This document shows, piece by piece, positions 22,271 through 31,731 of a stretch of DNA of 64,000 bases. Origin of the DNA: Streptomyces actuosus (GTDB lineage Bacteria; Actinomycetota; Actinomycetes; Streptomycetales; Streptomycetaceae). The position numbers were made by a program, and so were the translations under genes. How positions within the stretch are numbered: position 1 is the first letter of the stretch; the number at the start of each line of letters is the position of its first letter. The DNA lies in the NCBI RefSeq assembly GCF_016921115.1, contig NZ_JAFFZS010000003.1:310001-374000 (forward strand). Direction: 5' to 3'. The notes below the pieces were generated by a model that made no database searches, had not been told where the DNA came from, and saw nothing but the letters and a program-made list of their open reading frames with translations.

Positions 22271-24811
22271 ATGCCTGAGACGAACGAGGCCGCCGGGCAG
22301 CGGGCCGTCGCCGAGCAGATCGAGCACGGCGGCACCGGCCTGGGCCTGAACGACCTGCTGGCGAAGGTCGGCGCCGCAGGCACACCTACCGGGCAGGACC
22401 CCCCCGCCGCGCCCGCCGACACAGGTGATGCGCCCGCCGAGCGGGACGAGGCGGCCCTGACGGCGGAGATCGCCGCCGTCGCGGGCCGCCACCTGCCGTC
22501 GGGGCGTCTCGCGCCGGACGCGGACTTCTTCGACGCGGGCGGGACGTCCGTGGCGGCCGTGGAGCTGGTGGCCGAACTGGAGGAGCTGCTGGGACGCGAG
22601 ATCGACCTGGACGAGGTCTTCGCCGACGCCCGCCCGGCGAGCCTGGCCCGCCGGTGGCTGGCCTCCGGGCACGTCCCGCCGACCGGCGCGACGGTTCCGG
22701 GCGGGCCGCGGGCCGCCGACGCTCCGGCACCCGTCGCGGCGGACCCGGCCACGGTGCTCCCACCCGGCGCTGCGGCGCCCGCCGCGGCCGGTGGAACCCC
22801 GCCCGGGAACACGCCGCTCCCGCCGGCGTCCCCGCCCGGCGCCGTCGCCCCGGCCGGGCCGGTCCCCCTGGCCGCGTCCCCGTCCGGCGCCGCCCGCCCG
22901 GCCGCGCTCCTGCCGCACGCCGCCGCACCCCTGGCTGTTCCGGGTCCCGCGGGGCCGATCGGCGGCGACCTCGCTCCCCGGGCACGGCGCGAGGACCTCG
23001 ACCAGATCCTGGCCGACCTCGCGCTCGCCGACCGGCTGCCCTTCACGGACCTGCCCGAGCCGGTGCCGCCCCGGCGCATCCTGCTCACCGGCGCCACCGG
23101 CTTCCTGGGCAGTCATCTGCTGCTCGACCTGCTGCGGCACAGCGACGCCCATGTGTACTGCCTGGTCCGCGCCGCCGACGAGGACGCGGCGCTCGCCCGC
23201 CTCGGCGAGGCGCTCCGGTCGTACCGGCTGCCCTGGTCGTCCGAGGTGCGCCGGCGCATCACCGTACTGCCCGGCGACCTCCGCCACCCCCGGCTCGGCC
23301 TGTCCGAGGAGACGTGGCACACCCTCGCCCGCGAAGTCGACAGCGTCGTCGGCGTCGCCGCCGCCGTGGACTTCCTGCGCGGATACCGGTCTCTGCGGGC
23401 CAGCAACGTCCTCGGTGCGCTCACCCTGGCCGAACTCGCCGCCACCGGACGGCCCAAACCCCTGCATCACATCTCCTCCGTCGCCGTCTTCAACGAGGTC
23501 GGCATCACCTCCATGGGCGAGGACGACCCGCTCGCCCACGTGGACCGCCTCGTCTCGGGCTACGACCAGTCCAAGTGGGCCGCCGAGACCGCTCTGCGCC
23601 GCGCCCGCGACCACGGCCTCGTCGTGACCGCTCTGCGGCCCGGCGGCATCGGTGGCCACACCACGACCGGCGCCTACAACCCGCTGGACCTCAGCAGCGG
23701 GCTGATCTCGGCCTTCGGCCGCCACCGCACCGTCCCGGCGTTCCGGTACCTCAACGTGGCACCGGTGGACCGGGTCAGCCGCGTCGCCGCCGCCGTCGTC
23801 TGCGAACCGGACGCCTGGGGCTTCGACTACCACCTCACCGGTGTGCCCAGCACGCTCGACGACGTCGTCCGCGACATGGCGCTCGGCGGGATGCACGTGC
23901 GCGTGCAGGACTGGGACGAGTGGCGCGCCGACACCCTGGCCCGCCTGGAGGCCGAACCCGTCCCCGAACTCGCCTTCCTCGGCCGGGTGCTGCGCAGCCC
24001 GACCGCGCTGAAGCTGTGCGAGGCGACCCTGACCGGCCCGGCCGCCGAGGACACCCGCACCGCCGCCCTCGTCGACGCGCTGGGACTGCCCCCGGCCGCC
24101 CGCTACGACTCCCGCGCCCAGCTGAGGACGTACCAGAAGCTGGCCGCCGACGGGCTGGCCCGGCTGCCGCACCGCGACGACCGGCCCTACCTGTGGTTCG
24201 ACGAGAGGACCGAGGGCAGTGTCGGACCCGTCGGCGCGCCCGCCTCAGAGCCCTGCTCCATGGCGCTCACCCTCTCCCTGGCGAGCATGTACCAGCTGGT
24301 GGAGGAGCGCCGGATCGACGTCGCGGGCGAGGTGACCTGCCCGGCCGTGCACCCCGGGCCGCTGACCGTCGCCCACGGCGATGTCTGGGTCCGCCCGGAC
24401 GAGGGCATCCCGCACCAGCACGGCCTGCGGCACCGGCTGCTGCGCTACCGGTTGGAGCTGACGGACCTCGACGGCGGCACCTGGTGGCTGGAGGGCCACA
24501 AGTACGCCCGGGCCCGCCGCGATGTGTGGCGTCAGACCCGGGCCCTCACCGTCGAGATCGGCCGCGCCGGCGAGTCGGCCTCCTTCGCCGGCGAGGTCGT
24601 CGTCCCCGCCGACACCTACGTCCGCGACCAGATCGACGGCATCCGGGTCGACCCGCGGCTGACCGGCCGCGAGAGGCGGGCCGCCAAGCTGACCTGGCTC
24701 GCCTGGTTCGGCCTGGAGATGGGCCGCGGACTCGCGGGCCCCTTCGCCCGCGCCGCCGCCGACCTGCTCGACCTGCGCCGCACCCCCGCCCCCACGGAGC
24801 GCCACCGATGA
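22271..24811 (+). CDS. Carrier protein-thioester reductase with extra C-terminal domain
   Basis: This 846-residue protein begins at ATG 22271, 62 bases after the PKS stop. A carrier domain (about residues 55-140) has the phosphopantetheine site GGTSV with Ser93. A Pro/Ala-rich linker runs to about 240. The reductase domain (about 250-640) has the NAD(P)-binding TGATGFLG near 272-279 and the catalytic YxxxK (Tyr431, Lys435), matching Lys2/CAR-type thioester reductases that release acyl chains as aldehydes or alcohols. The last 200 residues or so form a separate domain with GTWWLEGHKYARA and a terminal helical part. I cannot name it firmly; it recalls the segment between the two enzymes of GMC oxidoreductase-hydrolase fusion proteins. 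The stop overlaps the next start as ATGA. Confidence 0.92.
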   Translation: MPETNEAAGQRAVAEQIEHGGTGLGLNDLLAKVGAAGTPTGQDPPAAPADTGDAPAERDEAALTAEIAAVAGRHLPSGRLAPDADFFDAGGTSVAAVELVAELEELLGREIDLDEVFADARPASLARRWLASGHVPPTGATVPGGPRAADAPAPVAADPATVLPPGAAAPAAAGGTPPGNTPLPPASPPGAVAPAGPVPLAASPSGAARPAALLPHAAAPLAVPGPAGPIGGDLAPRARREDLDQILADLALADRLPFTDLPEPVPPRRILLTGATGFLGSHLLLDLLRHSDAHVYCLVRAADEDAALARLGEALRSYRLPWSSEVRRRITVLPGDLRHPRLGLSEETWHTLAREVDSVVGVAAAVDFLRGYRSLRASNVLGALTLAELAATGRPKPLHHISSVAVFNEVGITSMGEDDPLAHVDRLVSGYDQSKWAAETALRRARDHGLVVTALRPGGIGGHTTTGAYNPLDLSSGLISAFGRHRTVPAFRYLNVAPVDRVSRVAAAVVCEPDAWGFDYHLTGVPSTLDDVVRDMALGGMHVRVQDWDEWRADTLARLEAEPVPELAFLGRVLRSPTALKLCEATLTGPAAEDTRTAALVDALGLPPAARYDSRAQLRTYQKLAADGLARLPHRDDRPYLWFDERTEGSVGPVGAPASEPCSMALTLSLASMYQLVEERRIDVAGEVTCPAVHPGPLTVAHGDVWVRPDEGIPHQHGLRHRLLRYRLELTDLDGGTWWLEGHKYARARRDVWRQTRALTVEIGRAGESASFAGEVVVPADTYVRDQIDGIRVDPRLTGRERRAAKLTWLAWFGLEMGRGLAGPFARAAADLLDLRRTPAPTERHR

Positions 24812-25947
24812 TCTTCCGTACCACCCGTACGACCCGCCCACGACCCGCCCTGCGACGGGTGCGGACCACCCCGACGCCGCGCCCGCTCCGGCACCGCCTC
24901 GACGCGTCCCGGGTGGAGGAGATCCCCCTGCACGCCGCCGACGGCGTCCGTCTCGGCCTCACCCGCGTCGACCCCGGCGACCGGGGGAGGCCCGCCGTCC
25001 TGCTGCTGCACGGGCACACCGCGTCCGCCGACATGTTCCTGCTGCCCGAGACCCGCAACCTCGTCGACGTCCTCCTCGACGAGGGCTACGAGCCCTGGCT
25101 GCTGGACTGGCGCGGCAGCTGCCGACTGCCCTACAACGAGACCGGCCGGCGCTACACCTACGACGACGTCGCCCTGTACGACATCCCGGCAGCCGTCTCC
25201 CACATCCGCGAACGCATCGGCGACCGGCCGCTGTTCGCCGTCGCGCACTGCATCGGCTCGCTCACCCTGTCCCTGAGCATGACGGCCGGCCTGGTGCCCG
25301 GTCTGGCCGGCGTGGTCTCCCAGGGCGTCTTCCTGACCCCCAAGCTGGCCGGCCGCACCTCGCTGCGGATGACGGTCGCCGGCGAACTGCTCAGGACGCG
25401 CATCGACCACATCCCCGTCGACTTCCGCACCGTGGGCCTGTGGTCGAAGTACACGCCGCTGTTCGCCCTGGCCTCCCGCGGCGCGGACTGCCCCGACCCC
25501 ACCTGCCAGATCCTGCACAACTCGGCGTGGGGGACCGGGGCCTCCCTCTTCGTCCACGAGAACCTGGCCGAGGCGACCCACGACCGGCTCGCCCAGCTGC
25601 TGGGCCCCGCCCCGCTGTGGATCCTGCCGCACCTGCGCCGTATCGAGCTGGCCCGCACCGTCGTCCGCTGGCACGACGGGGACCACCGCTACCGGGCCCT
25701 GCCGGCCAACGCCCTCGACGCCGCCGGGCGCATCGACACCCCGGTGCTGCTGCTCGCCGGAAGCGAGAACGGGCTGTGGCTGGACTCGCAGAAACTCTGC
25801 CGCGACGTCCTCGCCCACCGCAGGCCGGAGCTGGACGTCACCTACACGGAGATCCCGGGCTACGGGCACCTCGACACGTTCCTGGGCCGCGGGGCCGCGC
25901 TGGACGTGTACGGTCACATCCTCGATTTCCTCGGCGCTCACCGGTGA
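24808..25947 (+). CDS. Alpha/beta hydrolase with cysteine nucleophile
   Basis: This 379-residue protein starts within the ATGA overlap of the reductase gene, so the two are translationally coupled. The nucleophile elbow reads AHCIGS with Cys148 where most family members have Ser. His354 in GYGHLDTF is the probable catalytic base, and the acid lies near LLAGSENGLW. Oxyanion and strand motifs (VLLLHGHTAS, LLDWRGS) are intact. Cys nucleophiles of this type occur in PHA-synthase-like hydrolases and in hydrolases fused to cholesterol-oxidase-like GMC proteins. In this locus it may act on the released lipid product or transfer an acyl group. No signal peptide is evident; the N-terminus is Arg/Thr/Pro-rich. 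Confidence 0.85.
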   Translation: MIFRTTRTTRPRPALRRVRTTPTPRPLRHRLDASRVEEIPLHAADGVRLGLTRVDPGDRGRPAVLLLHGHTASADMFLLPETRNLVDVLLDEGYEPWLLDWRGSCRLPYNETGRRYTYDDVALYDIPAAVSHIRERIGDRPLFAVAHCIGSLTLSLSMTAGLVPGLAGVVSQGVFLTPKLAGRTSLRMTVAGELLRTRIDHIPVDFRTVGLWSKYTPLFALASRGADCPDPTCQILHNSAWGTGASLFVHENLAEATHDRLAQLLGPAPLWILPHLRRIELARTVVRWHDGDHRYRALPANALDAAGRIDTPVLLLAGSENGLWLDSQKLCRDVLAHRRPELDVTYTEIPGYGHLDTFLGRGAALDVYGHILDFLGAHR

Positions 25948-26012
25948 CGGGCGGGCGCCCCGCCGACTACGCTACCGGCGAGTAACCGGTTCGCATTCCA
26001 GGAGGGCGCCCC

Positions 26013-26792
26013 ATGCCGCAGTTCGAGGTCGACGGCGCGACGTTGACGTACGACGACGAGGGCCCTCGCGACGGCGGGGGCGTGCCCCTGGTGTTCGTCC
26101 ACGGCTGGACCGCGAACCGGCACCGCTGGGACCACCAGACGGCGTACTTCTCCGTCCGCCGCCGCGTCGTCCGCCTCGACCTGCGGGGCCACGGTGACAG
26201 CACCGGGGCGGGAGTGCGCACGATCGAGGAGGTGGCCCGCGACGTCCTCGCCCTCCTCGACCACCTCGAGATCGAGCGGTGTGTGCTGATCGGTCACTCC
26301 ATGGGCGGCATGACCGCCCAGACCGTCGCGCTCTCGCACCCCGAGCGGGTCGAGCGGCTCGTCCTGGTGAACTCCATCAGCCGTATGGCCTACAACCCCG
26401 GCCGGGCCCTGCTCATGGCGGCGTCGACGCTGGTGCCGTTCAAGCTGTTCATCGCGGCGAACATCCAGCGCGCCTTCGCCCCCGGCTACCCGCGCGAGGA
26501 GGTCAGGGCGTACGTCGAGGCGTCCGGGGGCATCTCGCGCGAGGTCGTCATGACCCTGTACGGCGCCATGCGGGACTTCGACGTGCTCGACCGGGTCGGC
26601 GAGATCCGCGTGCCCACCCTGCTGGTGCACGGCAGCCACGACGTGCAGTTGCCGGTGAAGCAGATGCTGCGCATGGCCACGGCCTATCCGGATGCCGTGG
26701 TGCGCATGGTCGACGCCGGTCACGAGCTGCCGGTGGAGAAGCCGGCCGAACTCACCGCCGCGATCGACCGGTTCCTGTCGGACGGCGCCTGA
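26013..26792 (+). CDS. Alpha/beta hydrolase fold protein
   Basis: This 259-residue protein has ATG 26013 preceded by GGAGGG. It has a standard Ser hydrolase layout: VFVHGWTANR oxyanion region, GHSMGG elbow with Ser96, an acid after LLVHGSHD, and His in DAGHELP. It follows the Cys hydrolase by 65 bases in the same direction and might belong to the same transcript, but the gap holds its own AACCGGTT palindrome (25984-25991) and it may be independent. Cytosolic; substrate unknown. Confidence 0.85.
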   Translation: MPQFEVDGATLTYDDEGPRDGGGVPLVFVHGWTANRHRWDHQTAYFSVRRRVVRLDLRGHGDSTGAGVRTIEEVARDVLALLDHLEIERCVLIGHSMGGMTAQTVALSHPERVERLVLVNSISRMAYNPGRALLMAASTLVPFKLFIAANIQRAFAPGYPREEVRAYVEASGGISREVVMTLYGAMRDFDVLDRVGEIRVPTLLVHGSHDVQLPVKQMLRMATAYPDAVVRMVDAGHELPVEKPAELTAAIDRFLSDGA

Positions 26793-26832
26793 GACCCGGC
26801 CCTGCGGGAGCGCTCGCGGCTGCCGGAAGGGC

Positions 26833-28440
26833 TCACTCGTCCCTCTCGGCCCCGCAGGAGCTGCCGCTGGGCGGCAGGGTGCCGTACAGCAGGAACGCGT
26901 CGACCTTGCCGTGCACGCACTTGGAGGAGCCGTAGCCGGTGTGGCCCTCGCCGCGGTTGTCGAGGACGACCGCGGACGGGCCGAGCCGCTCGGCCGTCTC
27001 CACCGTCCAGCGGTACGGCGTCGCCGGGTCGCCCCGGGTGCCGACGAGCAGCAACTTCGGCGTGTCGAGGTCCTTGACCCGCTCGCGGATGAAGGCGGTG
27101 CCCTTCGGGCGGCCATAGCACATCAGCACCTGCATCAGCCGGTACTGCCCGAACACGGGGGAGGCGTGGTCGTAGGCGGACCGCAGCCGGCCGAGTTCGC
27201 GGGTGAGCCGGGCAGCGTCGGGACGATCGGGGTCGTCGGCGCAGTTGATCGCCATCAGCGCCGCCGGAAGGTTGTCCAGCGGTACGTCCTCGGGGTCCAC
27301 CAGCCCGCTGTGCGGGACCCGCTGCTGCCGGAGCGGCAGGGCGTAACCGCCGGACGTGAACCCGACGACCCCACCGGGATCGCCGTCCTCGACCAGTTCG
27401 GCCAGGGCCCGCTCCAGCGACGGCCACAGTTCCCTGCTGTAGAGGGCCTGCCCGAAGGCGTCCACCAGGTCCTGGCCGGTGAACGCTTCGCCGAAGCCGG
27501 TCGGCACGGGATCCCGGTCGAGCGACCGCACGAGCCGGACGACGGCCTCCCGCCCCGAGCGCGCGTCCTGCCCGAGGGGGCAGGCGATGTCCTTCACGCA
27601 CCAGGCGACGAAGTCCTCCAGCGCCACCTGCTGCCCCCGGGCACCCGCGAGGCCCTGCTCGGTCAGCGGCTCGGTGAGGGTGTCCACGCCGTCCAGGGCG
27701 ATACGGCCCACCTTGCCGGGGAACTCGGCCGCGTAGACCGCGCCGAGCCGGCTGCCGTAGGAGAAGCCGAGGTAGTTGAGCCTCCGGTCGCCGAGCGCCT
27801 GCCGTATGACGTCGAGGTCCCGCGCCGCGTCGACCGTGCCGATGTGCTTCAGGACCGGCCCCGAATGCCTCTCGCACGCGGCGGCCGCAGTCCGCAGCTG
27901 CCGCAGAAGGGTCTCGGGGTGCTCGACGCCGTTGCTGCCGTCGACCGTGGCCAGGGCACTGTCCTGGCCGTCGCCGCAGCTGACCGGCGAGGAGCGGCCG
28001 ACGCCCCGGGGGTCGAAGGAGACGACGTCGTAGTTGTCGGTCAGGTCCATGAAGTCCTTGCCGCCGGCCGCGAGCTGGTTCACTCCTGCGCCGCCGGGGC
28101 CGCCGAAGTTCAGTACCACCGAGCCGCGCCGGTGCCCCGTGGCGCGGTAGCGGGCGAGTGCCAGGTCGAGGGTGCCCGTGCCCGGGTCGGCGTAGTCGAG
28201 GGGGACGGTCACGTCGGCGCACTGCAGATCCTTCGGCATGCCCCCGCCCGGGCACGCCGACCAGGTCACCTTCTGCTGGTAGAACCGGCTCAGGTCGGGC
28301 CGCGTGCCGCCGTCCGCCCCGTCCTCCCCGTGCGCCGGCAGGGCCGGGGCGAGCAGGGCGAGCCCGGCGGCGGCAACGAGGGCACGGCGCGCCGGTGCGG
28401 CGCACCGCTTCGACAGCTCGGCCAGCATCGATGCCTCCAC
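26833..28440 (-). CDS. Secreted S33-family tripeptidyl aminopeptidase-like hydrolase
   Basis: This 535-residue precursor has a basic N-terminus and hydrophobic core ending near Ala36-His-Gly, a Sec signal peptide. The mature part has NFGGPGGAG (112-119), DPRGVGRS (143-150) and the nucleophile GFSYGS with Ser227. An Asp in GTRGDPATP and a His in GEGHTGYG complete the triad. These match streptomycete tripeptidyl aminopeptidases (SlpD/E and Tap type) that trim N-termini of secreted proteins. Length is normal for the family. ATG at 28440 or 28428 could be used. It is convergent with the hydrolase before it. Confidence 0.9.
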   Translation of the reverse strand: MEASMLAELSKRCAAPARRALVAAAGLALLAPALPAHGEDGADGGTRPDLSRFYQQKVTWSACPGGGMPKDLQCADVTVPLDYADPGTGTLDLALARYRATGHRRGSVVLNFGGPGGAGVNQLAAGGKDFMDLTDNYDVVSFDPRGVGRSSPVSCGDGQDSALATVDGSNGVEHPETLLRQLRTAAAACERHSGPVLKHIGTVDAARDLDVIRQALGDRRLNYLGFSYGSRLGAVYAAEFPGKVGRIALDGVDTLTEPLTEQGLAGARGQQVALEDFVAWCVKDIACPLGQDARSGREAVVRLVRSLDRDPVPTGFGEAFTGQDLVDAFGQALYSRELWPSLERALAELVEDGDPGGVVGFTSGGYALPLRQQRVPHSGLVDPEDVPLDNLPAALMAINCADDPDRPDAARLTRELGRLRSAYDHASPVFGQYRLMQVLMCYGRPKGTAFIRERVKDLDTPKLLLVGTRGDPATPYRWTVETAERLGPSAVVLDNRGEGHTGYGSSKCVHGKVDAFLLYGTLPPSGSSCGAERDE

Positions 28441-28725
28441 GGGCGCCCCGTCGCGGACCGGGTCCGGCGCCCTCGCTCACCATAGGCGGCACCCCAGGAC
28501 CCCGCCTCCCGGCGGAGCGGTCCGGCGGTCGGCCCGCTGAGGTCCGGCTCCTATAGCCGCGTATCACCGGTTCTGTCCATAGTTCGACGGATGTGCGCCC
28601 GATGGGGGTGAACGACGGAGAAGCCATAACCCGGACGGTTCGGATGCGTTCTATCCGGTGCGGGCACGTGCCCGCGGTCCGGTGCGGGCGAGAGCCCGCG
28701 ACGAAGTCTGGAAGGCAGGGAACCG

Positions 28726-29439
28726 ATGAAACGGGCTACCCGAAACGGTGTGATCGCCGTGGCTGCAGCCTCCGGCGCGCTGGTGGCGGCGCCGGCCCAC
28801 GCCGACTCCGCGGCCGACGGCGCCGCCGCGCAGTCGCCCGGTCTGATCTCCGGCAACACCGTCCAACTGCCCGTGCACCTCCCGGTGAACGCCTGCGGCA
28901 ACACGGTGAGCGTGGTCGGGCTGCTCAACCCGGCCGCGGGCAACAGCTGCGCCGCCACCGGCACCCCGGCCGGCGAACGGGCCGACTACGGCGGCACCAC
29001 GCCCGACGGCGCCGCCGGCGGTACGTCGGGCAGTCCGGAGGCCGTGAGCACGACGAAGGGATCCCCGGGCGTGCTCTCCGGCAACGGCCTCCAGCTGCCG
29101 GTGGACCTCCCGGTCCAGGCCAGCGGCAACACGGTGAACGCGGCCGGTGTCCTCAACCCGGCCATCGGCAACACCGCGACGACCGGCACCGGCGGCCGCC
29201 CCGAGGCCCCCGGGAGCCCCGACCTTCCCGAGACTCCCGCACCGCGGCCCACCGCACCGCCCCGGCAGCACCCGGTCACCGAGCCGGACGCCGTGACGAC
29301 ACCGCCGTCGCCGCGGTCGTCGGTGTCCCTCGCCCACACCGGCGCGGACCTCACCGTGCCGGCCGGGCTGGGCAGCGCCGCCCTGATCGTCAGCGGGGCC
29401 GCCCTGTACCGGCGCTTCCGGCCGGGCGCGCAGCGCTGA
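28726..29439 (+). CDS. Long-form chaplin with LAxTG sortase signal
   Basis: This 237-residue precursor has a signal peptide (1-26, AHA cleavage), chaplin domain 1 (about 38-76), chaplin domain 2 (about 113-151), a Pro-rich spacer, a sortase motif LAHTG (202-206), a membrane segment (208-227) and an Arg-rich tail. Long chaplins are anchored to the cell wall by sortase and help form the hydrophobic sheath of aerial hyphae and spores. Domain 1 keeps both cysteines (57 and 75), whereas domain 2 has none. A ribosome-binding site (GGCAGGGAA) precedes the ATG. It stands alone, without a sortase gene nearby. Confidence 0.95.
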   Translation: MKRATRNGVIAVAAASGALVAAPAHADSAADGAAAQSPGLISGNTVQLPVHLPVNACGNTVSVVGLLNPAAGNSCAATGTPAGERADYGGTTPDGAAGGTSGSPEAVSTTKGSPGVLSGNGLQLPVDLPVQASGNTVNAAGVLNPAIGNTATTGTGGRPEAPGSPDLPETPAPRPTAPPRQHPVTEPDAVTTPPSPRSSVSLAHTGADLTVPAGLGSAALIVSGAALYRRFRPGAQR

Positions 29440-29707
29440 CGCCGCCGACGGCGGGAGCCCCGCCCGACCCGTGGCGCAACAGCCCCACCGGGGCGCGTTC
29501 CCGCCCGGAGAGGGCCGGGGCGCACACCCGGGCCCGGCGGCGGGTGCCGACGGCGGACGGCGCCGGCCTCGTGCGGGCGTCGACGGCGGATGCCGTCGAC
29601 CACCGACGGGCGGGCAGGGGGTGACGCCGGACGAGCCCGACCACGGACGGGCCGGCGGTCCTGACAATTCCGTTGCGTCCTCCAGGGCGTCCTGCTGAGG
29701 TGGGCCC

Positions 29708-30484
29708 ATGGATCACGCCGAGGTGCTCGCCCGCTACGACCGTGAGATGCGTGCGGGTGCCCGCCCGGACGGTCCCGGTTCCCGGATCGAGCGCACCGGC
29801 CGCCTCGTCCGCCAGACCGGGCCCGCCCACGGCTGGAACGGCATCCTCTGGTCCGGCCTGGACGCGGACGGCGCCGACGAGGCGATCGAGGAGCAGAAGA
29901 CCCACTTCACCGGCCTGGGTCTGGCGTTCGAGTGGAAGGTGTACGGCCACGACCGGCCGGCGGACCTCGCGCGGCGGCTCGTGGCAGCCGGGTTCACCCC
30001 GGAGGCCGAGGAGACGCTGATGGCGGCGGAGACCGCCGCCGTCCCGCTCGGCACCGGCGCACCCGAGGGAGTCCACATCCTCCCGGTCACGGACGCCGCC
30101 GGTGCCGGCCTCGTCGCCGACGTGCACGAGCAGGCCTTCGGCACGGACGGTACCCGGCTCCGGCAGCGCCTCCTCGACCAGCTCGCCGCCACCCCGGACA
30201 CGGTCGTCGCCGTCCTCGCCCTGGCCGGCGGGACACCGGTCGCCGCGGCACGGATGGAGCTGGTGCCCGGCACGGCGTTCGCCGGGCTGTGGGGCGGTGG
30301 AACCGTGCCCGCCTGGCGGCGGCGTGGCGTCTACCGCGCCCTGGTCGCGCACCGCGCCCGCATCGCAGCCGACCGCGGATACCGCTACCTCCAGGTCGAC
30401 GCCTCCGACGACAGCAGGCCTGTCCTGCAGCGCCTCGGGTTCGCCCCGCTCACCACCACGACGCCGTACGTCCACCTGCCGTAG
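29708..30484 (+). CDS. GNAT-family N-acetyltransferase
   Basis: This 258-residue protein has a C-terminal GNAT domain (about 115-258). Motif A (acetyl-CoA loop) is visible as GGGTVPAWRRRGVYRALV, and the terminal strand contains VDASDDSRPVLQRLGF. The N-terminal 110 residues look like a degenerate second GNAT-like half. Substrate is unknown and neighbours give no clue. The ATG is preceded by GAGGTGGG. Confidence 0.85.
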   Translation: MDHAEVLARYDREMRAGARPDGPGSRIERTGRLVRQTGPAHGWNGILWSGLDADGADEAIEEQKTHFTGLGLAFEWKVYGHDRPADLARRLVAAGFTPEAEETLMAAETAAVPLGTGAPEGVHILPVTDAAGAGLVADVHEQAFGTDGTRLRQRLLDQLAATPDTVVAVLALAGGTPVAAARMELVPGTAFAGLWGGGTVPAWRRRGVYRALVAHRARIAADRGYRYLQVDASDDSRPVLQRLGFAPLTTTTPYVHLP

Positions 30485-30547
30485 CCGGTCTCCCCGGGGC
30501 CCCGGTCCCGAGGCCACGCAGGACACGGGAGCGGGGCCTGCCGTCCG

Positions 30548-30811
30548 TCAGCGGCGCGCCCGGCTGCGGTCCAGTGCGGCGACGCCGAGGGCGGCGAGAG
30601 CGATCTGGATGAGCCACTCGATCCAGTCGACGCCCTTGGTGTCGGCCACGCCGAAGCCGGCGGCGATCGCCGAACCGAGCAGCGCCGCCGCGATGCCGAC
30701 GGCGATCGTCCACAGGACGCCGATGTGCTGGCGGCCGGGTACGACGAGGCGTCCCAGGACGCCGATGACGGCGCCGATGACGATGGCGCTGATGATGCCC
30801 GAGATCTCCAT
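30548..30811 (-). CDS. GlsB/YeaQ/YmgE-family small membrane protein
   Basis: This 87-residue protein has two to three hydrophobic helices rich in Gly, Ile and Ala, with IGAVIGVLGRLVVPG near the start as in the transglycosylase-associated (GlsB) family. These are stress-associated membrane proteins of unknown activity. ATG 30811 follows a strong GAGGAGGGGG ribosome-binding site; the longer frame to 30874 is less likely. It is convergent with the GNAT gene. Confidence 0.82.
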   Translation of the reverse strand: MEISGIISAIVIGAVIGVLGRLVVPGRQHIGVLWTIAVGIAAALLGSAIAAGFGVADTKGVDWIEWLIQIALAALGVAALDRSRARR

Positions 30812-31172
30812 CTTCGCCCCCTCCTCGGGGAAACTCCGGTTGCCTGTCTCTCTGCCCACGCGGAGCCGGGACACTCCGTTCCGCCGGGTGTTCGCTCCGG
30901 GAGTCCGTGCGGCGGCGGGTGTCCGGATCCCGTCTCCGCCTTGTGCCGAGCGCCGCGTCCAGGGCTTTTGCGCTGGTCGGGCGCGTGTGACGGTACGCGG
31001 GCCGCCGGCGTGGCGCGGAGGGCGGCAGGCGGCAGATGGGCTGCGGGGTGCCGAACCCCGGACGGAGCCGCGAGAGGGGCCGATCCGCTCCGGACCCGGG
31101 AAAGGGCCGGAGCCGCGGGACGCGGCCCGGCCCTGTTCCCCTTCCCGTTCCCCTTCCTGGGCGGTTCCTGTC
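30812..31172. other. 361-base intergenic region between two small membrane-protein genes
   Basis: The leader of the GlsB-type gene occupies the left part. The right part holds the hairpin listed at 31103-31134 that ends the SPW gene. Open frames here on either strand have no ribosome-binding site or coding pattern, and I see no further gene. Confidence 0.6.
31103..31134 (-). terminator. Hairpin downstream of the SPW gene
   Basis: AGGGCCGG (31103-31110) pairs with CCGGCCCT (31127-31134), and the inner CCGCG pairs with CGCGG, forming a long GC stem with a small bulge and a GGA loop. It lies about 40 bases after the SPW-gene stop on the minus strand. No T tract is present. Confidence 0.55.
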
Positions 31173-31613
31173 CTACGGCCGGGGTGTGCTCCTGGCCGCC
31201 GTGCCGGCGCACAGCAGCCCCAGGACCACGGCCAGGCCGCCGATGACGGCGTTGTTCCAGATGACTCCGGCGTCAGGGCTGTCGCCGACGATCCACGGGG
31301 CGACGATCATCCACACACCCAAGGCGCACATCGCCCAGCTCAGGCCGTACATGCGGGCCGGCGCCGCGGTGAACCCCAAGGCCAGCACGGTGATCGCCAG
31401 GCCGATGATCAGGTTGTGCACCACGAGCGTGGGCTGGCTGGTGGTGTAGTGGACGATCCACGGGGACGCGGCGCAGTAGACGCCGAGCAGGAACACCGGT
31501 CCGTCCACGAGCGCCACGTCGCGGCCACCGAGCATGCGGGCGTAGCGGGCCCGCATTTCCGAGACATCCGGGTGGGTGGTGATGTCACCCGTGCCGTGCG
31601 AGACGTTGGCCAT
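31173..31613 (-). CDS. SPW-repeat membrane protein
   Basis: This 146-residue protein has four hydrophobic segments in two tandem halves. Each half carries the family signature at the start of a helix: SPWIV near residue 50 and APWIV near residue 105. Start ATG 31613 follows AAGGAG at an ideal distance. SPW proteins are small actinobacterial membrane proteins of unknown function. The upstream region is shared with the divergent MerR gene. Confidence 0.88.
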   Translation of the reverse strand: MANVSHGTGDITTHPDVSEMRARYARMLGGRDVALVDGPVFLLGVYCAASPWIVHYTTSQPTLVVHNLIIGLAITVLALGFTAAPARMYGLSWAMCALGVWMIVAPWIVGDSPDAGVIWNNAVIGGLAVVLGLLCAGTAARSTPRP

Positions 31614-31731
31614 GATTCGTCTCCTTCATGCAAGCCCGACCGCGTCTGATGCGGTACGCGGTAAGCGCCGCGTTACCTCCATCTTGCGCTTATTTCAGTC
31701 TTATGTGTAGTGGTCAGCCGCGGACGCGAAC

